From contig JANXTP010000098.1 in the NCBI GenBank assembly GCA_025352345.1, positions 1 through 10,080 on the forward strand: a stretch of 10,080 bases of DNA, in the 5' to 3' direction. Positions 1 through 6,602 of this stretch are shown one piece after another. The notes under the pieces are model-generated. The model was given only the letters and a program-made list of their open reading frames with translations. It made no database searches and was not told the origin of the DNA. Source of the DNA: Burkholderiales bacterium (lineage in GTDB: Bacteria; Pseudomonadota; Gammaproteobacteria; Burkholderiales; Burkholderiaceae_C). How positions within the stretch are numbered: position 1 is the stretch's first letter; each line of letters opens with the position of its first letter. The position numbers and the translations under genes are program-made.

Positions 1-1142
1 CGTTGCTTCCCGTGCTGTCGATCACTGTCGTGCTGTCTGCCACATCGGCAATTCAACTGGCACTACTGAAGGCGCGATTTCTTCATCGCTCGATTGCGAT
101 TGCCTATCTGGTGGGAAACGCTGCGGGTGCAACGACGGGCATCGTCTGTGCTGTGGCTGGCCTAGCTTATTGGTCGCTGGTCGCCAAGGCCTTGGTTGAG
201 GGCGCGCTGATTTCGGCGCTGCTGGTCTGGCTGTCGCCCTGGAAGCCTCGTTTGCGGTTTGATGCGGCTGCATGGCGAGGGCTGCTGCGCAAAAGCAGGC
301 CAGTAATCGGAATGCGCTTGCTCGATATCGTTAACCAGCGACTGGACGCACTGCTGATTGGTGCCCGTCTGGGTGCCACCGCTCTGGGCTTGTATTCGAC
401 TGGGCAGCGCATTTACCAAATCGTGCTCGAAGTATTGTTTTCTGCTGTGAATCAGGTTTCTCTGCCGATCTTCAGCCGATTCAGTGACCAGCCGGGTCGG
501 GCGGCAGATATCCTGTTGCGATTGGTGAGCTGCACATCGCTGCTCACTTTTCCCGCTTTTGCGCTCATGTCTGCCACAGCGGTCGATATGACCACAGTTG
601 TTTTCGGCGACAAATGGCGAGCTTCTGGGCCGGTGTTGTCAGTGTTCGCCATTGGAGGCATTCTTTTCTCCGTCAGCTATTTCAATGCGCCATTGCTTAT
701 GGCCAGTGGGCGTGCAAAACAGTTGTTCTGGTTAAGCGTGCTGAACGCGGTCGGCAACACAATTGGCTTTCTCATTGCAGTGCCCTTCGGCGCCGTTGCG
801 GTAGCGGCTGCGTTCGTGATACGCGGCTTTGTGGTCTACCCCGTCAATTTGTTCTTGTTGCGCGAAGCCTGCGGCATGTCTATTGCGCGTTACGCACGTG
901 CTCTATGGCCTGCAGCCGCTTCCAGCGCGCTGGCAGCAATCGCGGCATGGGCATGCGGCGTTGAACTGACGCAATGGCCTTCGGCGGCGCGATTGCTGTG
1001 CGCATTGGGTGTCGGGGTGGGTGTGTACGCGCTGGCGATCATCTGCCTATTCCGCACCGAGGCATATTCCGCCGTGAGTGAAGTGATGGGCATGGTGAAG
1101 GCGGCGCGTGCACCGGGGCTGTCGAAGAGCTTGGAGACTTGA
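1..1142 (+). CDS. Wzx-type polysaccharide flippase (MOP superfamily), 5' truncated
   Basis: Integral membrane protein expected to flip lipid-linked polysaccharide repeat units across the inner membrane (RfbX/WzxC-like, MOP superfamily). The reading frame is open from the window edge; the TTG at position 3 is only the first possible start in the window. About 379 residues are visible, where family members usually have about 420-500, so one to three N-terminal helices are probably missing. Many hydrophobic helices are visible, for example near residues 33-55, 56-78, 210-235, 243-285, 300-318 and 330-352. The segment around residues 125-160 (LGLYSTGQRIYQ, then NQVSLPIFSRF) is typical of the central part of these flippases. 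The TGA stop overlaps the start region of the pyruvyl transferase, so the two are probably co-transcribed. The family is clear; the substrate cannot be read from the sequence. Confidence 0.88.
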   Translation, partial: LLPVLSITVVLSATSAIQLALLKARFLHRSIAIAYLVGNAAGATTGIVCAVAGLAYWSLVAKALVEGALISALLVWLSPWKPRLRFDAAAWRGLLRKSRPVIGMRLLDIVNQRLDALLIGARLGATALGLYSTGQRIYQIVLEVLFSAVNQVSLPIFSRFSDQPGRAADILLRLVSCTSLLTFPAFALMSATAVDMTTVVFGDKWRASGPVLSVFAIGGILFSVSYFNAPLLMASGRAKQLFWLSVLNAVGNTIGFLIAVPFGAVAVAAAFVIRGFVVYPVNLFLLREACGMSIARYARALWPAAASSALAAIAAWACGVELTQWPSAARLLCALGVGVGVYALAIICLFRTEAYSAVSEVMGMVKAARAPGLSKSLET

Positions 1143-1147
1143 GAGTG

Positions 1148-2206
1148 ATGCAACAACCGCTTACCCCCCCCCGAGCGCGTGAGGTGCTGGCAACGATTCG
1201 TGACGGGTATGCGAAGGCGTTGGTGCCAGGGCTACCTACAGCGCTGCTTGACTTCCCAGATCACAGCAACGTCGGCGACAGCGCGATCTGGGCAGGCGAG
1301 ATGGTCGGCTTGCGTGAGGTTAACTGTGATTTGCGATATGTCTGCGACTTGGATTCCTTCAGCGAGGCGGTGCTGCGCAGGCGCATGCCGTACGGTCAAA
1401 TCCTGCTCCACGGTGGCGGCAACTTCGGCACCGTTTGGCCTCGCTACCAGGCGTTTCGAGAGGCGGTCGTGCAGCGCTTCACCGACTATCGGGTGGTGCA
1501 GTTGCCGCAAAGCTTGCACTTTGACGACGATGCTGTGCTGGCGCGGGCGCGCCGGCGGTTGATTGCTCACCCGGATTTCCTGTTGATGGTGAGAGACCGA
1601 CGCAGCGAAGCACTGGCACGTGATCAATTAAATGTGCCAGCGCTGCTGTGCCCTGACTCCGCCCTGTTGCTGCAAGGCAGCTTGCACCGAGCAACGCCCT
1701 CAGTGGATGTGCTGGTGCTTGCACGCACCGACAAAGAAGCTCAGAGCGGCGGTCTGCACGCATTCACGCTGCCAGGGCACAGCGTGGTGGGAGTCGACTG
1801 GCTCGACGAAGACGTCACGGCACTGATTCGAATGACTTCGTGGACGAAGCGTCTGGGCAAATCCTGGTTGGGCAGTTTCGGCCGGGTTCAGCAAGCCGAG
1901 CGAATTGCGTTTCGGCAGCTGGCGAATGCACGGGTCGCACGCGGGGTTGAGATGTTGTCGCGCGGGCGGGTTGTCGTCACCGATCGGCTGCACGCCCACA
2001 TCATTTGCATGATGCTGGGCATCCCGCACATCGTGCTCGACAACAACTACGGCAAGCTTGGTGAGTTCATCGATTGCTGGCATCACGGCGATCCGCTGGT
2101 GCGAAGGGTGGCTACCGCAGAAGCAGCACAAAGAGAGGCTCTTACCCTGCTGAACGAGACCGCCGCCTCAGTGGCCTTCGCCCCAGCAGTGACCAAGTCG
2201 AATTGA
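1148..2206 (+). CDS. Polysaccharide pyruvyl transferase family protein
   Basis: Predicted to transfer pyruvate from phosphoenolpyruvate to a sugar as a ketal, adding negative charge to the polysaccharide; the family includes ExoV, CsaB and WcaK. The 352-residue protein shows the family's landmarks: NVGDSAIW (41-48), LLHGGGNFG (86-94), QLPQSLHF (118-125), CPDSALLL (168-175) and VTDRLHAHI (277-285) followed by GIPHIVLDNNYGK. No signal peptide or membrane helix is visible, so it should act in the cytoplasm. I prefer ATG 1148. The frame is also open to GTG 1145 and to TTG 1139, which overlaps the flippase stop; GGAG at 1133-1136 lies 8 bases before the GTG and 11 before the ATG, so the choice is uncertain by three codons. 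Codons 6-9 lie in a run of nine C that could make the gene switchable. Family assignment is firm; the acceptor sugar is unknown. Confidence 0.9.
   Translation: MQQPLTPPRAREVLATIRDGYAKALVPGLPTALLDFPDHSNVGDSAIWAGEMVGLREVNCDLRYVCDLDSFSEAVLRRRMPYGQILLHGGGNFGTVWPRYQAFREAVVQRFTDYRVVQLPQSLHFDDDAVLARARRRLIAHPDFLLMVRDRRSEALARDQLNVPALLCPDSALLLQGSLHRATPSVDVLVLARTDKEAQSGGLHAFTLPGHSVVGVDWLDEDVTALIRMTSWTKRLGKSWLGSFGRVQQAERIAFRQLANARVARGVEMLSRGRVVVTDRLHAHIICMMLGIPHIVLDNNYGKLGEFIDCWHHGDPLVRRVATAEAAQREALTLLNETAASVAFAPAVTKSN
1164..1172 (+). repeat. Run of nine C at the 5' end of the pyruvyl transferase gene
   Basis: Nine consecutive C lie within codons 6-9 of the pyruvyl transferase (counted from ATG 1148), reading Thr-Pro-Pro-Arg. 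In the length shown, the frame is intact. Gain or loss of one base would frameshift the protein after about eight residues. I saw no other homopolymer longer than five in the window except the matching run at 4201-4209. Runs of this kind are known substrates for slipped-strand mispairing; phase variation here is inference. Confidence 0.85.
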
Positions 2207-2222
2207 AGCCCGCGTCTGTGAC

Positions 2223-3023
2223 ATGAACTTCGCCGATTACGACGCGATCATCCGTACGGATCATCACGATGCCACGCTAGAGCGTGCGGTGGCAGCGTTG
2301 CGGCGGCAGACCATGCCGCCACGACGCATCATCTTTGTGGACTCTTCATGCGATTCAGCCTGCCGAGACCACTTGACGACGCTGGGCGATACCGTCGTAC
2401 CGTATCCGCAGTCGGTATTCAACTTTTCGATTGCCATCAATGTCGGGGTGGCAGCAGCGACATCGCCTCGTGTACTTCTGATCAGTTCACATGTCGTGCT
2501 GGATGATCCGCGGCTGATCGAAGAGGGCTGCGCGCGCGCGAGAGATGCCGCCGCGGAGGTTGTTTACTGGATACCAGCCGACGACGGCGTTGCCGAGGTG
2601 TTCAGAGTCGACAAGAACTTGTTCGACGGGCACAACGGTCTGTCGAACGCCTGTGCCATGCTCCCCAGACCAACCGCGTTGGAGCGGCCCTTTAGCGCCG
2701 AGGTATTTTCGGCAGAGGATCAGGAATGGGCAGGCTGGTTTCTGCGGGAGCGTCACGGCAGCACACTGCGCGTAAAACTCCCCCATGTGCTTTATCTGAA
2801 CCGCAACATCAACATGCTGAAAACGATCAACGAGGAAATCGCCATCGCCTATTTCACGGACCGCCGGTGGTTGCGGCCTCACCGAATCATCGAGCGTGTT
2901 TTGCGGGCCGCCCTTGCTGTCTTCCGTCGGCGTCCCGAACGGGCCCGGATGCATTGGGAAATCGCCAAGGGCCTGCTGGCGGCTAATTTTCGAAAGCCGG
3001 CTCGTTTGTCCAAATATTATTGA
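2223..3023 (+). CDS. Family 2 glycosyltransferase (GT-A fold), atypical DxD region
   Basis: Cytoplasmic glycosyltransferase expected to add one sugar to the lipid-linked repeat unit. The 266-residue protein has an N-terminal nucleotide-binding half (IIRTDHHDATLERAVAAL near 9-26, IIFVDSS at 36-42) and FNFSIAINVGVAAAT at 66-80, a signature of a GT2 subgroup. Where classical GT2 enzymes carry the metal-binding DxD, this one reads LISSH (86-90), resembling relatives with a Ser-Ala-His type motif there. The acceptor-side acidic motif EDQEWA is present at 165-170 and probably holds the catalytic base. The C-terminal 60 residues are basic, without a clear membrane helix. It starts 16 bases after the pyruvyl transferase stop; no strong ribosome binding site is visible. 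Its TGA directly abuts the stop of the opposing methyltransferase gene. Donor and acceptor are unknown. Confidence 0.85.
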   Translation: MNFADYDAIIRTDHHDATLERAVAALRRQTMPPRRIIFVDSSCDSACRDHLTTLGDTVVPYPQSVFNFSIAINVGVAAATSPRVLLISSHVVLDDPRLIEEGCARARDAAAEVVYWIPADDGVAEVFRVDKNLFDGHNGLSNACAMLPRPTALERPFSAEVFSAEDQEWAGWFLRERHGSTLRVKLPHVLYLNRNINMLKTINEEIAIAYFTDRRWLRPHRIIERVLRAALAVFRRRPERARMHWEIAKGLLAANFRKPARLSKYY

Positions 3024-3761
3024 TCACGAAGACCTCGTTATTTTCATCGATCCTGCCGTGTCGTCGAGTGAAAACTGGCCACTCACAGTTCTTAGATATT
3101 CATCAGTGGCTTTTCGGCAACCACCCCAGTCGTGATAGTCGTCAAGCACGATGCTTCCGCCGACCGACAGCCTTGGGGAAAGTCGTTCCAGACAAACCTT
3201 GACGGGGTCGTACCAATCCACATCAATGTGGGCAAAGGCAATCGCACCGGTTGGTTGCAAGGTTTCCTGCAACAGGCCTTTGATCAGCCGCACCTGCTGA
3301 GCCGCGATGTCGACACCGAAGCGCCGCAGGTTGCCTTGCGCAATTTCGTAGAGGTCGCGCTCGTATCCGTAGTACGGGTTGCCATCGATCCCGACGGACT
3401 TTCCTTCTACGATGTGCCGGTAGCGTTCGTGCACGTCTGGCGTGTCTTCCTGCGTTGGCGCCGGGATCATGCCGAAGACGTCGTAGACCGAAAACGGACG
3501 GGCTGCTCCTTTGACGCCAGCGATCAAAATCGCTGATCCACCTAGGGCACAGCCTGCCTCAATGAATTCGCCTTGCACCTGCTCTGCTTCAATCCGACGG
3601 CAGGTTTGCGCGATGCTCACCAGCTTGCTGTCTGACAGGTAAGTCAACTTTGCCGCGCGAATGGACATGACGAGATTGCGCTCGTTCTCGGTAAGGCCAG
3701 ACAGCTCTTGTTTTGCCGGACGAATGAGCTTTCGAATTGCGGCGCGAATGGTCTGTTGCAC
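3024..3761 (-). CDS. TylF/MycF-like SAM-dependent O-methyltransferase
   Basis: Class I methyltransferase resembling the TylF (macrocin O-methyltransferase) family, which methylates sugar hydroxyls and uses a divalent metal. In the 245-residue product the SAM-binding loop is EFIEAGCALGGSA (65-77). The metal and catalytic acidic residues are probably in HIDVDWYD (178-185) and IVLDDYHDWGGCRKATDEY (204-222). The length is normal for the family. The start is GTG at 3761, supported by GGGAG six bases upstream. In this locus it most likely makes an O-methylated sugar in the polysaccharide or caps the chain; a small-molecule target is less likely from context. It lies downstream of the acyltransferase on the same strand, separated by 137 bases, and converges on the preceding + strand glycosyltransferase without any spacer. 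Family assignment is good; the methylated position and sugar are unknown. Confidence 0.87.
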   Translation of the reverse strand: MQQTIRAAIRKLIRPAKQELSGLTENERNLVMSIRAAKLTYLSDSKLVSIAQTCRRIEAEQVQGEFIEAGCALGGSAILIAGVKGAARPFSVYDVFGMIPAPTQEDTPDVHERYRHIVEGKSVGIDGNPYYGYERDLYEIAQGNLRRFGVDIAAQQVRLIKGLLQETLQPTGAIAFAHIDVDWYDPVKVCLERLSPRLSVGGSIVLDDYHDWGGCRKATDEYLRTVSGQFSLDDTAGSMKITRSS

Positions 3762-3898
3762 AAATGTCTCCCGAGGTTTGAAAAGACAAGACCGTAGACA
3801 GGCTAGGCGGGGTAACTGGCCCGTACGGGCTGCAACTTCGGCAGCAGCGCTACAAAGTGTTACTCATCAGTGAAGAACGGTCGAGCGCGGCCCGCTTT
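3762..3898 (-). promoter_or_regulatory. Spacer between acyltransferase and methyltransferase with a 12-base palindrome
   Basis: A 137-base gap in an otherwise compact locus. It holds the methyltransferase ribosome binding site and a perfect 12-base palindrome, GCCCGTACGGGC, at 3819-3830, about 60 bases upstream of the GTG start. The palindrome is not followed by a T run in either direction, so it does not look like a classical terminator. It could be an operator or part of a promoter for the methyltransferase. I could not find a convincing -35/-10 pair. Confidence 0.35.
3768..3772 (-). promoter_or_regulatory. Ribosome binding site deciding the GTG start of the methyltransferase
   Basis: On the - strand GGGAG is followed by six bases and then GTG at 3761. 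The next in-frame ATG is far inside the protein, and the predicted N-terminus MQQTIRAAIRKL suits the family, so this site supports the GTG start. Confidence 0.6.
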
Positions 3899-5053
3899 CT
3901 ACTGCGCGGAGCGACCTCGGAATCTCTCCGCGACCAGTACCCCAACCTTGATCCCGGGTTGCTCAATGAGGTGATGCACCAGCCAACATGCCAACAGACA
4001 TGGCGGCAGAAGCAACAAGCTTTCGAGACTCCACCGCTCCCAAGTATTGAGATTGACAAACCACGACTGTCTCAACAGCAAGGCGGCAAGCGGCAGCAGC
4101 AACAGCAGATGCAGCAGGTAGATGCTGTAGGCGTAATCGCCGGCAAAGGTCCCATATCGTGATGCGAAGGCCTCCCGCAATGGCTGCAGCGCACGATGAA
4201 CCCCCCCCCACCCTTGTAAATGCTGCCCGGCTAGCAGGACGCAGAAGCCCATTGCCATGATCGCAAACAACACCGCCTCGGCATTATGGACTCGGACCAC
4301 ATTGAGCAACGCGATTAAGCTGACTAGCAGTATCGGCAGTCCCATCTTTTTGTGTGCCAGTCCATAGGCAACAAGTACGCCGACCATAAACACTGGTAAC
4401 TTGATAAGCAGAAAGCTGGGCATCTCGAAGAGGGCATAGACGCCGCGAAAGGCGATGCTGAGCACAAAGGTCGACAGCACGACCAGCATGGTGCGCCAGC
4501 GTCGCAGGCGTGGCCCGAGCACCAGCATCAGGAATGGCAGCGCCGCATAGAACTGCATTTCAAGGCCGATTGACCAATCCGGAAGCGGTGTTCTGAAAGC
4601 AAACTGCGGAAATGCACCGAAGATAAAGGTGACATGCGTCAAAACATTGGTCCAAGAGCGATCGAGATAGCGCTCTGGTCTCGTAGCTGTCCAGGGGTAA
4701 TGGGTTGCGATCTCTGTGCGGAACTCGCCGAGAGTCGGCCCGAGAACGAGCGCCAGGCCTAGCAGGATGAAGTAGGCAGGCGCGATACGGAACCAGCGCT
4801 TCGTCCAGAAGTGCATCCAAGTCCGTGGCGCGTTCCATGCCTTTGTCTGATAACGGTCAAGGTAGTGATGCGCCATCAGAAAGCCAGAAATCATCATGAA
4901 CAAATCAACAGCCGAACCTCCCCAGGACAAAACCGGTACCGATGACATACCGACCAGAATACTGACGTGGGATAGCAGCACCCAGAGCGCAGCCAATCCC
5001 CGAAGCCCATCCAGGACGCCAATGTGCGCGCCATCCGCATTCGTTTGACTCAT
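3899..5053 (-). CDS. Acyltransferase 3 family membrane O-acyltransferase (OafA-like)
   Basis: Multi-pass inner membrane enzyme predicted to acylate (commonly O-acetylate) a sugar of the polysaccharide. The 384-residue protein, a usual length for the family without an extra SGNH domain, shows GLRGLAALWVLLSH (16-29) with the conserved Arg and His, FWTKRWFRIAPAYF (82-95), PLPDWSIGLEMQFYAALPF (156-174), GDYAYSIYLLH (305-315) and HHLIEQP (360-366). About ten hydrophobic helices are visible. The frame continues upstream to 5221, but I chose ATG 5053 because GGAGGA lies directly before it and because the family's first helix follows at the normal distance; the upstream extension has no family features. 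Residues 282-285 (Trp-Gly-Gly-Val) are encoded by a run of nine G. It is transcribed divergently from the GT4 gene. The transferred acyl group and target are not determinable. Confidence 0.9.
   Translation of the reverse strand: MSQTNADGAHIGVLDGLRGLAALWVLLSHVSILVGMSSVPVLSWGGSAVDLFMMISGFLMAHHYLDRYQTKAWNAPRTWMHFWTKRWFRIAPAYFILLGLALVLGPTLGEFRTEIATHYPWTATRPERYLDRSWTNVLTHVTFIFGAFPQFAFRTPLPDWSIGLEMQFYAALPFLMLVLGPRLRRWRTMLVVLSTFVLSIAFRGVYALFEMPSFLLIKLPVFMVGVLVAYGLAHKKMGLPILLVSLIALLNVVRVHNAEAVLFAIMAMGFCVLLAGQHLQGWGGVHRALQPLREAFASRYGTFAGDYAYSIYLLHLLLLLPLAALLLRQSWFVNLNTWERWSLESLLLLPPCLLACWLVHHLIEQPGIKVGVLVAERFRGRSAQ
4201..4209 (-). repeat. Run of nine G inside the acyltransferase gene
   Basis: On the coding (-) strand nine consecutive G encode part of Trp282-Gly-Gly-Val285 of the acyltransferase. 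The frame is intact at this length. A one-base change would remove roughly the last 100 residues, including the conserved GDYAYSIYLLH helix and HHLIEQP motif, and would almost certainly inactivate the enzyme. It has the same length and composition as the run in the pyruvyl transferase gene. Confidence 0.85.
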
Positions 5054-5381
5054 TCTTCCTCCGCATACGGGTCTACAGCAGTATCGAGCCAAGCGAGGTT
5101 GCGCCGAGGGTAAAACTGCTTCAAGTCCGTTGCCTGGGGTGCTGTGTTCGCTTGTCGCGCGATTCAAGGCATTGACGTTTGTCCAGGTTCGCACCCGCCG
5201 CGCCCCCGAGAACCAGCACACGACTCAGGCGCTCTGCGGTCACCGTGGCATTCGTCTCGAATTGCCACGCTTGTTACCACTTCGGTGTCACCGAGCGGCA
5301 CAGCGTTTGCTGCCAAACTCAAGACACAGCGGTCAGGAGCCATCTCACGTTGAGGTCGCGGCCGCCAGTTCACCCCGCCTC
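5054..5381. promoter_or_regulatory. Divergent intergenic region between acyltransferase and GT4 genes
   Basis: A 328-base stretch with no gene I can support, although both neighbouring frames stay open into it by chance. It must contain the start signals of the - strand acyltransferase and probably a promoter for the + strand operon starting at 5382. I see two small palindromes, CGGTCACCG (5237-5245) and TCGGTGTCACCGA (5282-5294), which share a GGT/ACC core and could be operator half-sites. No convincing -35/-10 pair is evident on either strand. G+C content changes across this region from the lower left half to the richer right half. Confidence 0.4.
5057..5062 (-). promoter_or_regulatory. Ribosome binding site deciding the acyltransferase start
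   Basis: GGAGGA on the - strand sits three bases before ATG 5053. It is the strongest Shine-Dalgarno match seen in the window and argues for this start over the upstream starts in the open frame. The spacing is on the short side. Confidence 0.6.
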
Positions 5382-6602
5382 ATGCGCATTGCGTACCTGA
5401 TCAGCCAATACCCCAAAGTCAGCCACAGCTTCATCCGACGCGAAATCCATGCCCTCGAAAGCCTGGGGCTGCAGGTCGATCGCATTTCCATCCGTGGCTG
5501 GGACGAACCACTGGCCGATGCCGAAGACATCGCCGAGCGCGCGATCACCCGCTATGTGCTGAAGCAAAGTGCCTTGCGAATGATGGGTGCCGTTGCGGCT
5601 TCGCTGTTCGCCTCGCCGCAGCGCTTCTGGCGCGCGCTGTCTTCGGCCGTCGGCATGGCGTCGAAGTCAGACCGCTCGCTGCCCTATCACCTCATTTATC
5701 TACTGGAAGCCTGCTGCATCAGCCGCTGGCTGCAAGCGCGTGATGTGCGCCACCTGCATGCGCATTTCGGCACCAACCCGGCCGAGGTCGCGATGCTGGT
5801 GCACATGCTGTGCGGCGTGCCCTACAGCTTCACGGTGCACGGCCCCGATGAATTCGATCGGCCGCAGTTCGCGCGGCTGCGCGACAAGGCGCGCCACGCG
5901 GCCTTTGTGGTGGGCGTGAGCAGCTATGGCCGCAGCCAGTTGCTGCGCTGGGTCGACGACGACCAATGGGGCCGTGTGCACGTAGTGCATTGCGGCCTCG
6001 ATGCCAGCTTTCTGAACGCCGCGCCGGTGCCGGTGCCCGATGTGCCGCGCATGGTGTGCATCGGCCGGCTGTCGGGGCAGAAGGGCCAGCTCATCCTGCT
6101 GCAGGCCGCGGCCGTGTTGATGAACGAGGGTGTGCCGTTCGAGCTGGTGCTGGCCGGCGACGGCGAGATGCGCGCGGTGATCGAGGCCGCCATCGCGCGG
6201 CTGGGCCTGGTGCAGCGGGTGCGCGTCACCGGCTGGATCGACGCCGCCCAGGTGCGTGAAGAATTGCTGGCCGCCCGCGCGATGGTGCTGCCCAGCTTCG
6301 CCGAGGGCCTGCCGGTGGTGGTGATGGAGGCGATGGCGCTGGGGCGCCCGGTGCTCACCACCTACATCGCCGGCATTCCGGAGCTGGTGCAGCCCGGCCG
6401 CACCGGCTGGCTGTTTCCGGCCGGCGATGTCGATGCGCTGGTCACAGCTGTGAAGGAATGCCTTTCCACGCCCACGGCTGAACTCGACCGCATGGGCGCC
6501 AATGCCCGCGAGCGCGTTCGTGAGCGGCATGACGCGGTGTGCGAAGCCAGAAAACTCGCTGCTTTGATGAACGCCACGCACCCCACCGAGGCTGCCAGAT
6601 GA
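5382..6602 (+). CDS. Family 4 glycosyltransferase (GT-B fold)
   Basis: Retaining glycosyltransferase for polysaccharide assembly, similar in layout to WcaL-like and other exopolysaccharide GT4 enzymes. From ATG 5382 the protein has 406 residues, typical for the family. The N-terminal acceptor domain starts MRIAYLISQYPKVSHSFIRR and contains HLHAHFG (124-130) and TVHGPDEFD (151-159). The donor domain contains CIGRLSGQKG (226-235), VLAGDGE (256-262) and the EX7E pair Glu308/Glu316 in SFAEGLPVVVMEAM. The frame is open upstream to 5130, but that part is low-complexity and lacks homologous features, so I start at 5382; no good ribosome binding site is visible there, so the start rests on the protein. 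It is the first gene of the right-hand operon; its stop overlaps the next start as ATGA. Confidence 0.9.
   Translation: MRIAYLISQYPKVSHSFIRREIHALESLGLQVDRISIRGWDEPLADAEDIAERAITRYVLKQSALRMMGAVAASLFASPQRFWRALSSAVGMASKSDRSLPYHLIYLLEACCISRWLQARDVRHLHAHFGTNPAEVAMLVHMLCGVPYSFTVHGPDEFDRPQFARLRDKARHAAFVVGVSSYGRSQLLRWVDDDQWGRVHVVHCGLDASFLNAAPVPVPDVPRMVCIGRLSGQKGQLILLQAAAVLMNEGVPFELVLAGDGEMRAVIEAAIARLGLVQRVRVTGWIDAAQVREELLAARAMVLPSFAEGLPVVVMEAMALGRPVLTTYIAGIPELVQPGRTGWLFPAGDVDALVTAVKECLSTPTAELDRMGANARERVRERHDAVCEARKLAALMNATHPTEAAR

Noticed and set aside
3000..3040. Terminator between the convergent glycosyltransferase and methyltransferase genes
   Set aside because: The stops abut and I see no stem-loop followed by a T run on either strand.
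4076..4130. CAG-rich imperfect repeat as a possible microsatellite
   Set aside because: On the coding strand it is simply leucine CTG codons of the IYLLHLLLLLPLAALLL membrane helix; the units are interrupted and not a uniform tandem repeat.
5054..5221. N-terminal extension of the acyltransferase by 56 residues
   Set aside because: A strong ribosome binding site sits just before ATG 5053 and the conserved first helix follows at the normal distance; the extension has no membrane helix or motif.
5130..5381. N-terminal extension of the GT4 protein by 84 residues
   Set aside because: The frame is open, but the sequence is Arg- and Pro-rich with no signal peptide or family match, and GT4 enzymes start at the MRIAYLISQYPK-like strand at 5382.
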